A stretch of 64,000 bases of DNA from JARRQJ01 sp037381915 (GCA_037381915.1 JARRQJ010000011.1:27833-91832); one strand, 5' to 3'. Shown: positions 17,421 through 26,823, counted from the first letter of the stretch. Notes: a model not told the origin generated them from the letters alone. Program-made: numbers and translations.

Positions 17421-18433
17421 TCGGGATATTTCCAGTCCGCCTCGCCGGCGTGGGCATCGTCGTGGCTTTCGCGGATGACGTAGGAGCGCGTCTGGCTGGA
17501 CTCAAAATAGGTGCGGGTCATCATCTCGCTCAACACGCCGGTGGTGAGAAACTGCACTGACATGACGACCAGCAACACACTCACCAACAGCAGTGGCCGG
17601 GTGCCGATGTCTTCGCCGAAGATGATCTTCACGAAAGCGAGATAGGCCAGTCCCGCCGCACCGAGGCCGCCGAAGATCAGACCGATTCTGCCGAAGAAGT
17701 GGCCGGGCCGGCTACGAAAGCGCATGAAGAAATACACGGCCAACAGGTCGAGGATGACGCGGAAGGTCCGTCCCAAGCCGTACTTGGATTGGCCGTATTG
17801 CCGCGCATGGTGGCGCACCACTTCTTCCTTGATGCGGCTGGGCGCGGTATTGGCCGCCATCCACGCCGGGATGAAGCGGTGCATCTCCCCGTAGAGGCGC
17901 ACGCTCTTGATGATGGCGGCGCGGAACACCTTCAGGCTGCACCCGTAGTCGTGAAGTTCCACCTGGGTGATGCGGCCGATGAGGCGGTTGGCGATACGCG
18001 ACGGGATCTTGCGCATCATGGTGTCCTGGCGATCCTTGCGCCAGCCCGCCACCAGGTCCAGGTCCTCTTCCAGCAGGCGTTTCACCATGCGCGGGATGTC
18101 GACAGGGTCGTTTTGCATGTCGCCGTCCATGGTGGCGATGACGTTGCCGCGGGCGGCGTCGATACCCGCTTGCATGGCGGCGGTCTGGCCGAAGTTGCGC
18201 TGGAGGGTGATGATACGGACATGCTTGCCCCATTGCTGGGCGTTGTTCTGCATCTGACGTTCTGTGTCGTCGGCACTGCCGTCGTTCACCAACACCAGTT
18301 CCCAGGGATGGTGGTAATCCGCCAAGGCCTCGTGCAGTTGTGTGACAAAGGGCGTCACGCTCTCTTGCTCGTTGTACATGGGAACGACGACGGAGAGGCG
18401 GTGGGCTTGGTCGGTTTGTTCAATTTTGGTCAT
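17417..18433 (-). CDS. GT2 glycosyltransferase (polyprenyl-phosphate sugar synthase-like)
   Basis: A 338-residue family 2 glycosyltransferase. The cytosolic N-terminal domain has LSVVVPMYNEQESV, VLVNDGSADDT, RNFGQTAAMQAGIDAARG and the DXD-type ATMDGDMQNDP; two membrane helices follow (GLIFGGLGAAGLAYLAFV and LLVSVLLVVMSVQFLTTGVL). This layout is that of GtrB/ArnC/DPM-type enzymes that load a sugar onto undecaprenyl phosphate. It sits between the PAP2 gene (14-base overlap) and the GT-C gene (4-base overlap), so it probably makes the donor used by the GT-C enzyme. The sugar cannot be read from sequence. Confidence 0.88.
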   Translation of the reverse strand: MTKIEQTDQAHRLSVVVPMYNEQESVTPFVTQLHEALADYHHPWELVLVNDGSADDTERQMQNNAQQWGKHVRIITLQRNFGQTAAMQAGIDAARGNVIATMDGDMQNDPVDIPRMVKRLLEEDLDLVAGWRKDRQDTMMRKIPSRIANRLIGRITQVELHDYGCSLKVFRAAIIKSVRLYGEMHRFIPAWMAANTAPSRIKEEVVRHHARQYGQSKYGLGRTFRVILDLLAVYFFMRFRSRPGHFFGRIGLIFGGLGAAGLAYLAFVKIIFGEDIGTRPLLLVSVLLVVMSVQFLTTGVLSEMMTRTYFESSQTRSYVIRESHDDAHAGEADWKYPE

Positions 18434-19019
18434 TATTGGGATTCTCTGCCGCGCCTTGATCGCGGAACCGTTGCATAAAAGGTAGATATTTTAACCCGAG
18501 CCAGGCGGCGATGAGTCCCCACGCGCTACCCAAAAGCCCTCCCACCGCGATCTGGCTGGGATAGTGTTTGGCCAAATACACCCGTGACAAGGCCACCAAC
18601 GCCGCTAAGGTAAATAGGGTGACGCTCCACGCCCGCCGCCTCAGCACCAGGCTCAAAAAGGCGGCGACGGTGAAACCGTTGAGGGCGTGGTTGGAAGGCA
18701 TGCCGGTCAAGCTGGCGCCGCAGGCTTGGCCGGGGGCGTAGTGGAGCTGGCGCACCTGCGCCGCTAAGGTGTAACAGGGGCGGTGTTGAGCGAACACGTG
18801 CTTGAGGTTATTGCCCATGAAATCGCCCAGTCCCGCCACCAGCAGCATCACCACCCACAGTTGCACCCCCGCCTTGCGCCAGCGCCAGAATAAGACCAGC
18901 AGCAGCACCACCGCCAGCGGCAAGGCGAAACCCCGCTGCGACGACAGGGTGTCGAAAAAGATATCCAAGGCATGATTGGCCCAGCTGTGATTGATCCACA
19001 GCAGCAGTGCCTCATCCAT
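18420..19019 (-). CDS. PAP2-family membrane phosphatase
   Basis: A 199-residue integral membrane acid phosphatase. The three family motifs are visible: NNLKHVFAQHRPCYT (K...RP), GMPSNHALNGF (PSxH) and SRVYLAKHYPSQ (SRxxxxxH), the last with Gln where Asp is commonest. It is expected to remove phosphate from lipid phosphates or diphosphates such as undecaprenyl diphosphate. Its start overlaps the upstream membrane protein by 8 bases and its end overlaps the GT2 gene by 14, so the four genes form one operon. A role in recycling the lipid carrier is inference. Confidence 0.88.
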   Translation of the reverse strand: MDEALLLWINHSWANHALDIFFDTLSSQRGFALPLAVVLLLVLFWRWRKAGVQLWVVMLLVAGLGDFMGNNLKHVFAQHRPCYTLAAQVRQLHYAPGQACGASLTGMPSNHALNGFTVAAFLSLVLRRRAWSVTLFTLAALVALSRVYLAKHYPSQIAVGGLLGSAWGLIAAWLGLKYLPFMQRFRDQGAAENPNNDQN

Positions 19020-19923
19020 GTCGCCGTCCCCCGATGAACACGCTGATGGCGCCGCCTGCCAGGGTGGTGCCCAGCAGGAACAGGTGCAGGTTCACGGCCG
19101 CCCCCAAGGCCGCCTGCGCCGCGACCCCGTAAGGTAACAGACCCGCCACGACCCCGGCCTCGTAGGTGCCGGCGCCGGCCACACCGTGCACCGGTAGGAC
19201 GCTGGTTAGGTCACCAGCGATGGCCCCCATCCAGGCGGCGGGCACGGAAACGGGGACAAACAGCCGCAACACCCAGACGAAGGCCCCCAATTTGACCAGC
19301 CAATTGAGGACGGTCCAGCCCCAGGCGCGCCAGAAGGCCTCCGGCGCATGGGGCAGTCCTTGCAGCACCTTGCTCAGCCAGCGATAGGCGCGCTGGTGAT
19401 GGCGTGCCTGCAACGCATGACGCCAGCGCGCGCTGAAGTGAAAGCTCAGCCAGGGCAGGGGCAACCACAGGGCGAGGACGACGGCGGTGAGGGGCCACGA
19501 CCAGGCGGTGCTGTGGATTGCCAAGACCCCGAAGATCGCCAACGTATGGAGGTCCAGCAGCCGGAACCATAGCAACGCGGGCATGGAGCGCAGGGCAGGC
19601 ACGGCGAAGTAGCGGCTCATCAGGACCGGGAAACTCAATTCGCCGGTACGCATCGGCAGCAGATTGTTGAGCAGATTATGTTGCAGCATGACTTTGATGC
19701 ATAAGCTAAAGCGCCCCCCCATCTCGGCGCGGAAATAGTCGTAGAAGCGTACGGCCCGCAGCCAATAACTTCCGAGGATCAGCACGGCCGCCACGGCGAC
19801 CTCCCCGAGGGGCACGTGGGTCCAAGGCGTCAGCAGTTTGCGCCAGCCGAAATAGACCTGGACGAAGGCGACAAAACCCGCCAGGATCCCCACCCCGAGC
19901 AGGGGCCGCCACATGGATTTCAA
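19012..19923 (-). CDS. LPG-synthase-type (UPF0104) polytopic membrane protein
   Basis: A 303-residue polytopic protein of the lysylphosphatidylglycerol synthase transmembrane (UPF0104/AglD-like) family, whose members are linked to lipid flipping or lipid modification. Supporting motifs are YWLRAVRFYDYFRAEMGG, LQHNLLNNLLPMRTGELSFP (the typical N-x-x-P-x-R-x-G-E signature) and LPVHGVAGAGTYEAG near the end. It is the first gene of the glycosyltransferase operon and may move or accept the lipid-linked sugar; that role is inferred from position. A 257-base AT-rich gap separates it from the divergent fbp. Confidence 0.82.
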   Translation of the reverse strand: MKSMWRPLLGVGILAGFVAFVQVYFGWRKLLTPWTHVPLGEVAVAAVLILGSYWLRAVRFYDYFRAEMGGRFSLCIKVMLQHNLLNNLLPMRTGELSFPVLMSRYFAVPALRSMPALLWFRLLDLHTLAIFGVLAIHSTAWSWPLTAVVLALWLPLPWLSFHFSARWRHALQARHHQRAYRWLSKVLQGLPHAPEAFWRAWGWTVLNWLVKLGAFVWVLRLFVPVSVPAAWMGAIAGDLTSVLPVHGVAGAGTYEAGVVAGLLPYGVAAQAALGAAVNLHLFLLGTTLAGGAISVFIGGRRHG

Positions 19924-20180
19924 GGATACTCCCGCGTCAAAGGAAGGGTTTTATATATAGTCGAATCCAAAATCAGTCCCTATTACCGGTCCTATAGGCC
20001 GCTGTCCCTCGCCCCGAAGCGACCGTGCTTTATTTTGCCAGGTTAAAGCGGGATAATAACTCTTTATTTATTAACTTACCGTCAGGCGTCTCCTCCCGGC
20101 GAGACACAGCGGGGATTCCCCATTCTGTTAATTTGGTTATCAGGCGACAGGCTTTTTATCACAACTTGAGGGAAGGGCTT

Positions 20181-21188
20181 ATGAGCACGGGCACCACGAT
20201 TACCCAATTCATCATAGAAGAACAGCGGCGCATTCCTGGCGCCACCGGTGAGTTTACCTTATTGCTTAACGATATCGTCACCGCGACCAAGGTCATCGCC
20301 AACGCCGTCAACAAGGGCGCCCTGGCCGGGGTGCTGGGCGCAGCCGGCACCGAAAACGTCCAAGGCGAGGATCAGAAGAAGCTTGACGTGATCTCCAACG
20401 ACATCATGATTAATTCCACCAGCTGGTCGGGTCACCTGGCGGCCATGGCCTCGGAGGAAATGGAGGAGATCCTGCCCATCCCCGCCATGTACCCCAAGGG
20501 CAAATATCTGCTGCTGTTCGATCCTCTGGACGGTTCGTCCAACATCGACGTCAATATCTCTGTGGGCACGATCTTTTCCATCCTCAAGGCGCCGGAAGGC
20601 AAGACCGACGTCACCACCGAAGACTTCCTGCAAGCCGGCACCCAGCAGGTGTGTGCCGGTTACGCCTTGTACGGACCCTCCACCATGATGGTGCTGACCA
20701 CCGGCAATGGCGTGCACGGCTTCACTCTGGACCGCAATGTGGGCGAATATTACCTGACCCATCCAGAGATCACTATTCCGGAGGACACCAAGGAGTTCGC
20801 CATCAACGCCTCCAACAGCCGTTTCTGGGAAAAGCCGGTGCAGCGCTACATCGAAGAGTGTCTCCAGGGCAAGGAAGGTCCGCGCGGCAAAGACTTCAAC
20901 ATGCGCTGGGTGGCCTCCATGGTCGCCGAGGTGCACCGCATCCTCACCCGCGGCGGGATCTTCATGTATCCCATCGACAGCAAGATCCGGGACAAGGGCG
21001 GCAAGCTGCGCCTGATGTACGAAGCCAACCCCATGTCCTTTATCGTCGAACAGGCCGGCGGCCTCAGCTCCACCGGCCGCGAGCGTATCATGGGCATCCA
21101 GCCCGAAAGACTGCACCAGCGCGTGCCGGTGATCCTGGGCTCCAAGAACGAAGTGGATCAAGCCGTCTCTTATCACAATGAGATGTGA
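20181..21188 (+). CDS. fbp: Fructose-1,6-bisphosphatase class I
   Basis: This enzyme removes the 1-phosphate of fructose 1,6-bisphosphate in gluconeogenesis and the Calvin cycle. The ATG at 20181, preceded by GAGGGAAGG, gives 335 residues, the family length; the open frame extends 52 codons upstream but lacks conserved sequence. Motifs are DQKKLDVISND, the metal-binding LLLFDPLDGSSNIDVNISVG, and GGIFMYPIDSK and KLRLMYEANPMSFIVEQAGG near the C-terminus. It stands alone, with a strong terminator after it. In an autotroph it could serve CO2 fixation, but no other Calvin gene is in the window. Confidence 0.96.
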   Translation: MSTGTTITQFIIEEQRRIPGATGEFTLLLNDIVTATKVIANAVNKGALAGVLGAAGTENVQGEDQKKLDVISNDIMINSTSWSGHLAAMASEEMEEILPIPAMYPKGKYLLLFDPLDGSSNIDVNISVGTIFSILKAPEGKTDVTTEDFLQAGTQQVCAGYALYGPSTMMVLTTGNGVHGFTLDRNVGEYYLTHPEITIPEDTKEFAINASNSRFWEKPVQRYIEECLQGKEGPRGKDFNMRWVASMVAEVHRILTRGGIFMYPIDSKIRDKGGKLRLMYEANPMSFIVEQAGGLSSTGRERIMGIQPERLHQRVPVILGSKNEVDQAVSYHNEM

Positions 21189-21210
21189 TTGATGTGATTT
21201 AATGCCCGTG

Positions 21211-21248
21211 CAAGGCCCGCCCGCAACCGCCGGCGGGCCTTGTTTTTT
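21211..21248 (+). terminator. Rho-independent terminator of fbp
   Basis: A perfect 11-base-pair stem, CAAGGCCCGCC (21211-21221) with GGCGGGCCTTG (21232-21242), a 10-base loop and a run of six T at 21243-21248, 22 bases after the fbp stop. Confidence 0.92.
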
Positions 21249-21497
21249 GCCGCCCCGGCGAGAAGGCCGTTCGCTCGTCGCTCGAACTGGTGCGCCTGTC
21301 CCTCCACGGATTTAGGCCCTCTAAGTCCGCCGCAGCGTACGGCACAGCCTGCGAACCCGGCCCGGTTTTGCTCCCCCGCCCATGGCTAAAGCCTTGTTCT
21401 GATTGACCGCTAAAGAATGAGTATGCATCTGGGTGTGGGATAGGCAATGCCGGCAAACCAGCAATCCGGCCAGTCGACATAACGACAGGGATAGCAG
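21249..21497. other. Intergenic stretch before the vWA gene
   Basis: About 250 bases with no credible gene on either strand. It should hold the promoter of the vWA gene, but no clear -35/-10 pair stands out. Confidence 0.4.
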
Positions 21498-23450
21498 ATG
21501 ACAATGTGGCGGCACTTTCACTTCCGCGCCACAGTGACGCTTTTGGTATTGATTGGGCAGGCGGCGTTTAGCGCCACGGCGTGGGCCGCGGAGCCGGTGC
21601 CTGACGTCCGTATCCTGATCGATATTTCCGGGAGCATGAAGCATAACGACCCGCACAACCTGCGGGCGCCGGCCCTGCGCCTGTTGACCGGTTTGTTGCC
21701 CAAGGGGACACGGGCCGGAGTGTGGACCTACGGCCAGTACATCAACATGCTGGTGCCGCTCGGCGAAGTCAACGCCGCCTGGAAAAAACAGGCGGAACAG
21801 GCCGCGGCAAAGATCAACTCGTTCGGCCTGTTCACCAATATCGAAGACGCCATGCGGCGCGCGACCGCTGACTGGCGTGAACCGGATAAGCACAGCCGGC
21901 GCAGCCTGATCATGCTGACCGACGGTTTGGTGGATGTGTCCAAGGATCCCAGCCTCGACGCCGCTTCACGGGATCGCATCATCAACAAGATTCTGCCGCG
22001 CCTGCGCGCTGCCAAGGTGAAAATCAATACCATCGCCTTGTCCGGCGAAGCGGATCATGAATTACTGCAGCAACTCGCTTCCGCCACCGACGGCTGGTTT
22101 GAGGAGGTGGACAATGCTGACCGATTGCAGCGCATTTTCCTGCATATGTTCGAGAAGGCCACTCAGCCCGATACCCTGCCCCTGGAGGGCAACAGCGTAC
22201 AGGTGGACAACAGCATCGAAGAGATTACCTTTCTGGTGTTCCGCGACCGGCAAGGCAGGCCGACTCAGCTGATGGAACCGAATCACCAACAATTCGGCAA
22301 GGAGAACGCGCCGAAGCAGGTGCGCTGGCATCACGACACCGGCTATGACTTGATCACCATTACCAAGCCCCGACCGGGCGAATGGCATATCCTCGGACCG
22401 ATAGATGCGGACAACCGGGTAATGGTGGTGACGAACCTCAAGGTGCACGCCACCCAGTTACCCAATAATCTCGGCGTGGACGACACCCCCTTTTATTTCG
22501 CGCAATTGCTGCAGAAAGGAAAATTAATCCGGCGCAAGGATTTCCTCGATTTCGTGCATATCACCTTACGCGATCAGCTTGAAGGCGGTCGGCACAGGGA
22601 GTGGCAATTGCATGACGACGGCGAGGGCGCGGATATGGCGGCGGGTGACGGGACTTTCAGTAATAAGCTGGCCGCATCCATGAAGGCGGGCCGCCACGAA
22701 TTGACACTGCTGGTGGACGGCACCACCTTCCAGCGCGAACAGCGGCAAATCATCAATGTCTACGCGCAACCAGTGCAGGCCAGCGTAAGGTCGGATCCCG
22801 ATCAAAGCGGTCACTTCGTGCTCTCCGTCATACCTTACGCGGGATTGATCGATGCGGATAGCATGCAGGTGACCGCCGTCGTCACCGATAATGACGGGAC
22901 TTCCAGGAATATTACCCTAGCGCGTACCGGTCCCGCCGAATGGCGTTCGGAGCTGAAGGATTTCAACGATCCCGCCGGTTATCAAGCAGTATTCCACGTT
23001 ACGGGGACCCGTCCCGGCGGCAAGCCGATCTCGACCCAGCTGGGAGCGTTCAAATTCAACGTCAGCGGCGTGGCCCCTCCCGCCCGCGTCGCCGCCCCGG
23101 CGCCGTCCGCTTCGCAACGCGAATCTAAATCTGCCCCGGCGGCGCCACCGGATTCGGAGGCCACGGCGGATGGCGGGCATGCCGCGAATGCCAAGACGCC
23201 CGCTTCCGCCCCGGATGCGGCTCCCGCTGCGCAGGAAGTTCACAGCGACGCTGTGGGCGTGAATTGGTATCTGGTCATCGGGCAGGTTGTTTTGATTAAC
23301 GGCCTGTTGATCGGCGGGGGATTCTTCGTCTATCGACGCTGGTGGCGTTCCGACGAACAAGCCGGAAACATAGGTTTACTGGATGATGATGCCTCGCCAG
23401 GGGAACAGCAACCGCTGGCCTCGATTTTGGAAGAGACCAAGGCACGATGA
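21498..23450 (+). CDS. Membrane-anchored vWA-domain protein (TIGR03503-like)
   Basis: A 650-residue protein with a signal peptide (to about residue 31, ending ATAWAAEP), a von Willebrand A domain with the MIDAS motif DISGSMKHNDPHNLRAPALR (first Asp at residue 42) and later LIMLTDGLVD, two or more beta-rich domains, an Ala/Pro-rich linker and one C-terminal membrane helix (LVIGQVVLINGLLIGGGFFV) with a short basic cytosolic tail. The N-terminal vWA sequence looks like the TIGR03503 family of gammaproteobacterial proteins of unknown function. Its stop overlaps the next gene by 4 bases (ATGA). A periplasmic adhesion or assembly role is possible; none is proven. Confidence 0.8.
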   Translation: MTMWRHFHFRATVTLLVLIGQAAFSATAWAAEPVPDVRILIDISGSMKHNDPHNLRAPALRLLTGLLPKGTRAGVWTYGQYINMLVPLGEVNAAWKKQAEQAAAKINSFGLFTNIEDAMRRATADWREPDKHSRRSLIMLTDGLVDVSKDPSLDAASRDRIINKILPRLRAAKVKINTIALSGEADHELLQQLASATDGWFEEVDNADRLQRIFLHMFEKATQPDTLPLEGNSVQVDNSIEEITFLVFRDRQGRPTQLMEPNHQQFGKENAPKQVRWHHDTGYDLITITKPRPGEWHILGPIDADNRVMVVTNLKVHATQLPNNLGVDDTPFYFAQLLQKGKLIRRKDFLDFVHITLRDQLEGGRHREWQLHDDGEGADMAAGDGTFSNKLAASMKAGRHELTLLVDGTTFQREQRQIINVYAQPVQASVRSDPDQSGHFVLSVIPYAGLIDADSMQVTAVVTDNDGTSRNITLARTGPAEWRSELKDFNDPAGYQAVFHVTGTRPGGKPISTQLGAFKFNVSGVAPPARVAAPAPSASQRESKSAPAAPPDSEATADGGHAANAKTPASAPDAAPAAQEVHSDAVGVNWYLVIGQVVLINGLLIGGGFFVYRRWWRSDEQAGNIGLLDDDASPGEQQPLASILEETKAR

Positions 23451-24397
23451 TGACCCTGACAATCGTTCTGGCGGAGATTACCGCCGTGCTGCTCGCAGTG
23501 GTGATCGTGATCAGCGTCAAGGCGGTGCAGAGGCGCCGGCGCGATCAGGATGCGGTCAATACCCTGGTTATCAGCGTTAAGGCGAATCAACCGGCGCGGG
23601 TGGAAAAATTGGCGGGTATGCTGAAAGACAACAGCCACCTCAGCGAAGACGAAGCGCTTGATAAGGCCAATGAGCTTATTAAAAAGCAGAACAAATTTTA
23701 TCAGGACGCCATCGATTTATACTTCACGCGTAACAACGAAATCTTAAGCAAGCTGGACAATCGTCTCGAGAATTTATTGGATCCGGATCAGGGCTTGTTA
23801 AAGATTTCGACCGAAGCGAACGCCGCGGTAGCCGCGGAAGCAATGGCGCAGTTGTCGAAAGACATCGCCGCCTTGAGCAAGAAGCTCGAGGAACTGCGTA
23901 GCGAAAACGCCAGCCTGAGCGACCAGTTGAAGGCGGCCGAGAACGAGCTCGATCAACTGGGGCGTGAGTATGTCTCGGCATTTAACAAACCCAAAGTGAA
24001 TAAGGCCAAGAGCGAGAAGAAGGTGCAAGCCGAGACCGCCGATGATCAGCAAACGGAGGCGGTCGAAGCCGAACCGACAGTAAGCGAAGACACGGCATCC
24101 CCCACAAGCGGAGCTGGGGCGGCGACGGAAGCGGCGAAGCTTGGCGAAGGCGTGGAAGTCATGGAGACTCTCGACGAGGAGTCGCGTTCGGAGAAATCCG
24201 CGAGCCCGGAAACACGAGAGCCCGCGCCTACCCCAGCGGGCGTCGCAGGAAAAGCGGATGAGAAATCAAATCCCAAGACTTCGCTCATGGACGATAACGA
24301 CGAGGAGAATTTGTTTGCCGATTTGGGATTGGACGAATTGATCGGGCAACAACCCGGACAACAGGCGGAAGGCGGGCAGCCGCAGGGGAAGAAGTGA
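23447..24397 (+). CDS. Membrane-anchored coiled-coil protein, unknown function
   Basis: A 316-residue protein with an N-terminal membrane helix (LTIVLAEITAVLLAVVIVIS), then a basic patch, a helical region and a long coiled coil (about residues 120-185, ALSKKLEELRSENASLSDQL), and a low-complexity acidic Ala/Glu/Thr tail ending in a Gln/Gly-rich segment. A conserved-looking acidic motif, DDNDEENLFADLGLDELI, precedes the end. It is translationally coupled to the vWA gene, so the two probably act together across the inner membrane, the coiled coil being cytosolic. I do not recognise a named family. Confidence 0.75.
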   Translation: MMTLTIVLAEITAVLLAVVIVISVKAVQRRRRDQDAVNTLVISVKANQPARVEKLAGMLKDNSHLSEDEALDKANELIKKQNKFYQDAIDLYFTRNNEILSKLDNRLENLLDPDQGLLKISTEANAAVAAEAMAQLSKDIAALSKKLEELRSENASLSDQLKAAENELDQLGREYVSAFNKPKVNKAKSEKKVQAETADDQQTEAVEAEPTVSEDTASPTSGAGAATEAAKLGEGVEVMETLDEESRSEKSASPETREPAPTPAGVAGKADEKSNPKTSLMDDNDEENLFADLGLDELIGQQPGQQAEGGQPQGKK

Positions 24398-24534
24398 CCG
24401 GATCATTCAGTATATTGCCATATAAAAATTTTATCGTTTATTACTTTAATTAAGCGCCTTTACTATTCAATCCGGTTTCATGTATAAAATTTGCATCATG
24501 AGATAAAACAGTCTAGAAGGTGGGAGAAAGACGC

Positions 24535-24837
24535 ATGTCTGATGCTGCTGAGCGACCGCTGGCTTCGGAAGAAACCGAGAATCGGGTCAAGGAGACATTC
24601 CCCGTTGATATGCTTCCCGAAGAATTTGCCGCGCGAGACGGCTACGGATGGCTGGATTTTCCGTTTGGCCGCTATCGTTACCGCGATTCCGCACTGGATG
24701 CCTGGATTCAGGCCGTAAAAGAAATTCTGCAGACGCCTGAAAAACTTCGCCAATGCCAGGCTAGATATCTCACCCCGGCGGAGATGCAGCTGATTGCCAA
24801 GTATATGCAGGATGACCGTGATTCCCTTGACGACTGA
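24535..24837 (+). CDS. Hypothetical protein
   Basis: A 100-residue soluble acidic protein starting at ATG 24535, with AGGTGGGAG upstream. A conserved-looking centre, GYGWLDFPFGRYRYRDSALD, is followed by a helical C-terminus. No signal peptide, membrane helix or known motif. It stands alone, 137 bases after the coiled-coil gene behind an AT-rich gap that may hold its promoter. Coding looks real (good ribosome site, balanced composition), but the function is unknown. Confidence 0.65.
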   Translation: MSDAAERPLASEETENRVKETFPVDMLPEEFAARDGYGWLDFPFGRYRYRDSALDAWIQAVKEILQTPEKLRQCQARYLTPAEMQLIAKYMQDDRDSLDD

Positions 24838-25050
24838 GGAATTCTGCAGCGAAATGGTATCTTAGCGGCGAAAGCCGATCCGGTATTTACCCTGCTCCCG
24901 GCCTATTCCGGGAAAGGCGAAATTAGCTGTACCTTGGCATTCATTTTGTGGATACAGTCGCGGCGGCTATACGGGGAACCGCGGCTTGGCCTCATGGGGA
25001 TAAAGGCGTAGACTGCTTCGCATATCGGTTCTGACAGGAAGGATTTTGCA

Positions 25051-25533
25051 ATGCAGGTCGCCAAAAACAAGGTTATTTCGATAGATTATACGCTTACCGA
25101 TGCGCAGGGAGCGGAATTGGACAGCTCTCAAGGCAGAGGTCCCTTCGCCTATATTCACGGTATCGGCAACATTATTCCAGGCCTGGAAGCCGCGCTGGAG
25201 GGCAAGTCGAAAGGTGATCAAGTCAACGCCGTGATTCCTCCTGAAAATGCCTATGGCGCGCGAGACGAAAAGTTGGTGCAAGATCTCCCGCGTTCGCAGT
25301 TTGACACCGATCAGGAGATTCAAGTGGGCATGCAGTTTCAGGCCATGAGTGAAGGTGGGCCGCGGGTGGTGACAGTGGTGAGCGTTGATGCGGATAACGT
25401 CACGATTGATGCCAATCATCCCTTGGCCGGTGTTACCCTGCATTTCGACGTCACCGTTAAGGAGATACGTGAGGCAACGGGCGACGAATTGAGTCACGGT
25501 CATGTCCACGGTCCCGATGATCAGCATCATTGA
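25051..25533 (+). CDS. slyD: FKBP-type peptidyl-prolyl isomerase SlyD
   Basis: SlyD is a cytosolic prolyl isomerase and chaperone that also carries nickel in hydrogenase or urease maturation. The 160-residue protein has the FKBP half domains (VISIDYTLTDAQGAELDSS, YIHGIGNIIPGLEAALEGKS, HPLAGVTLHFDVTV) and the inserted IF chaperone domain between (about residues 70-125). The C-terminus ends in a short His/Asp-rich tail (SHGHVHGPDDQHH), a reduced form of the E. coli metal-binding tail, with no Cys. It stands alone with GGAAGGA before the ATG. Confidence 0.95.
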   Translation: MQVAKNKVISIDYTLTDAQGAELDSSQGRGPFAYIHGIGNIIPGLEAALEGKSKGDQVNAVIPPENAYGARDEKLVQDLPRSQFDTDQEIQVGMQFQAMSEGGPRVVTVVSVDADNVTIDANHPLAGVTLHFDVTVKEIREATGDELSHGHVHGPDDQHH

Positions 25534-25594
25534 CGAGGCAAAGCCTCCCATCTGCTAAACCATACCTGCTGCGAATCGACTGTACGAATCCCGC

Positions 25595-26815
25595 ATGCAG
25601 TCGCTGAAATTGAGCTTTGCCAATGGCCGGGGCCAGCGGCTGGCCGCCAATCTGGATCTGCCGCTGGCGGCTGCGCCCAAGACCTATGCCCTGCTCGCCC
25701 ATTGTTTTACCTGCAGCCGCAATCTTCGCGCCATCGTTCGCATTAGCCGTGTCCTAGCGCAGGCCGGCATCGCGGTGTTGCGGTTCGATTTCACCGGTTT
25801 GGGCGAGAGCGAGGGTGATTTCAGCGCGACGCAGTTTTCGTCCAATGTGGCCGACGTTGTTGCGGCGGCGCGCTTTCTCGAAAACAACTACGGAGCCCCT
25901 GGCCTGCTGATCGGTCATTCCCTGGGCGGCACGGCGGTGCTCGCCGCCGCAGCGCAGATCCCCGCGAGCAAGGCGGTGGCGGTCATCGCCGCGCCGGACG
26001 AGCCGACGGATATCTTCCGCCATTTCGCCGAGGCGCGTGACGCCCTTGAACGGACGGGACATACCGAGATCAGCGTAGCGGGAAAGACGTACCGCTTGAA
26101 CCGCGGCTGGCTTGACGATCTGAGCGGCGCGCGCATGGAGAAGGTGATTCGTGACTTGAGCCGGGCCCTGTTGATTCTCCACGCGCCGGGTGACGAAGTG
26201 GTGGATGTGGATAACGCCTCGCGCATCTATCGCGCCGCCCGTCACCCCAAGAGCTATATCTCCCTGGACGATGCCGATCATTTGCTGACGACGGACGCCG
26301 ACGCCGATTATGCCGGAAGGCTCATCGCCGCCTGGGCGGATAGATACCTGCCTGTCGCCGCCGCGCCGGTGGTCACGGCTACCCGACAGCGTGAGGTTGC
26401 GGTGCACATCGGCCGAGACCGTTACCATACGGATATACTCGCCGGCGGCCATGGGCTGAGTGCCGATGAGCCGCGAAGTCAGGACGGTAGTGACGGCGGG
26501 CCGTCACCCTATGAACTGTTATTGGCGGCGTTGGGGTCCTGTGTCGCCATTACTCTGAGGATGTATGCCGATCGCAAACACTGGCCGCTGGATGCGGTGC
26601 AATTGCGGTTGTGTCACGAGAAGATCCATGCCGGCGATTGCGAAGATTGCGAAAAGAAGACCGGTAGAATAGACCATATTGACATGGATTTGGACTTGCA
26701 CGGGCCGCTCGACGCCGCACAACGTCGGCGCCTCATGGAAATCGCCGACAAATGTCCAGTGCATAAGACCTTGCTCGAAGAAGTGAAAATCACGATGCAT
26801 TTGCGGGAGTCATAA
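25595..26815 (+). CDS. Bifunctional alpha/beta hydrolase - OsmC family protein
   Basis: A 406-residue fusion. The N-terminal half (about 1-250) is an alpha/beta hydrolase with RFDFTGLGESEGDF, the nucleophile elbow LIGHSLGGTAVLAAA, an acid near LHAPGDEVVDVDN and a catalytic His in DDADHLL. The C-terminal half (about 265-406) is an OsmC/Ohr-like domain with redox cysteines in LLAALGSCVAITLRMYAD and IADKCPVHKTL. OsmC domains reduce organic peroxides. An extra Cys pair, GDCEDCEKKTG, may bind metal or be redox active. The fusion is known in proteobacteria; the combined function is not established. It ends 8 bases from the convergent protease gene. Confidence 0.9.
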   Translation: MQSLKLSFANGRGQRLAANLDLPLAAAPKTYALLAHCFTCSRNLRAIVRISRVLAQAGIAVLRFDFTGLGESEGDFSATQFSSNVADVVAAARFLENNYGAPGLLIGHSLGGTAVLAAAAQIPASKAVAVIAAPDEPTDIFRHFAEARDALERTGHTEISVAGKTYRLNRGWLDDLSGARMEKVIRDLSRALLILHAPGDEVVDVDNASRIYRAARHPKSYISLDDADHLLTTDADADYAGRLIAAWADRYLPVAAAPVVTATRQREVAVHIGRDRYHTDILAGGHGLSADEPRSQDGSDGGPSPYELLLAALGSCVAITLRMYADRKHWPLDAVQLRLCHEKIHAGDCEDCEKKTGRIDHIDMDLDLHGPLDAAQRRRLMEIADKCPVHKTLLEEVKITMHLRES

Positions 26816-26823
26816 GACCGGTC

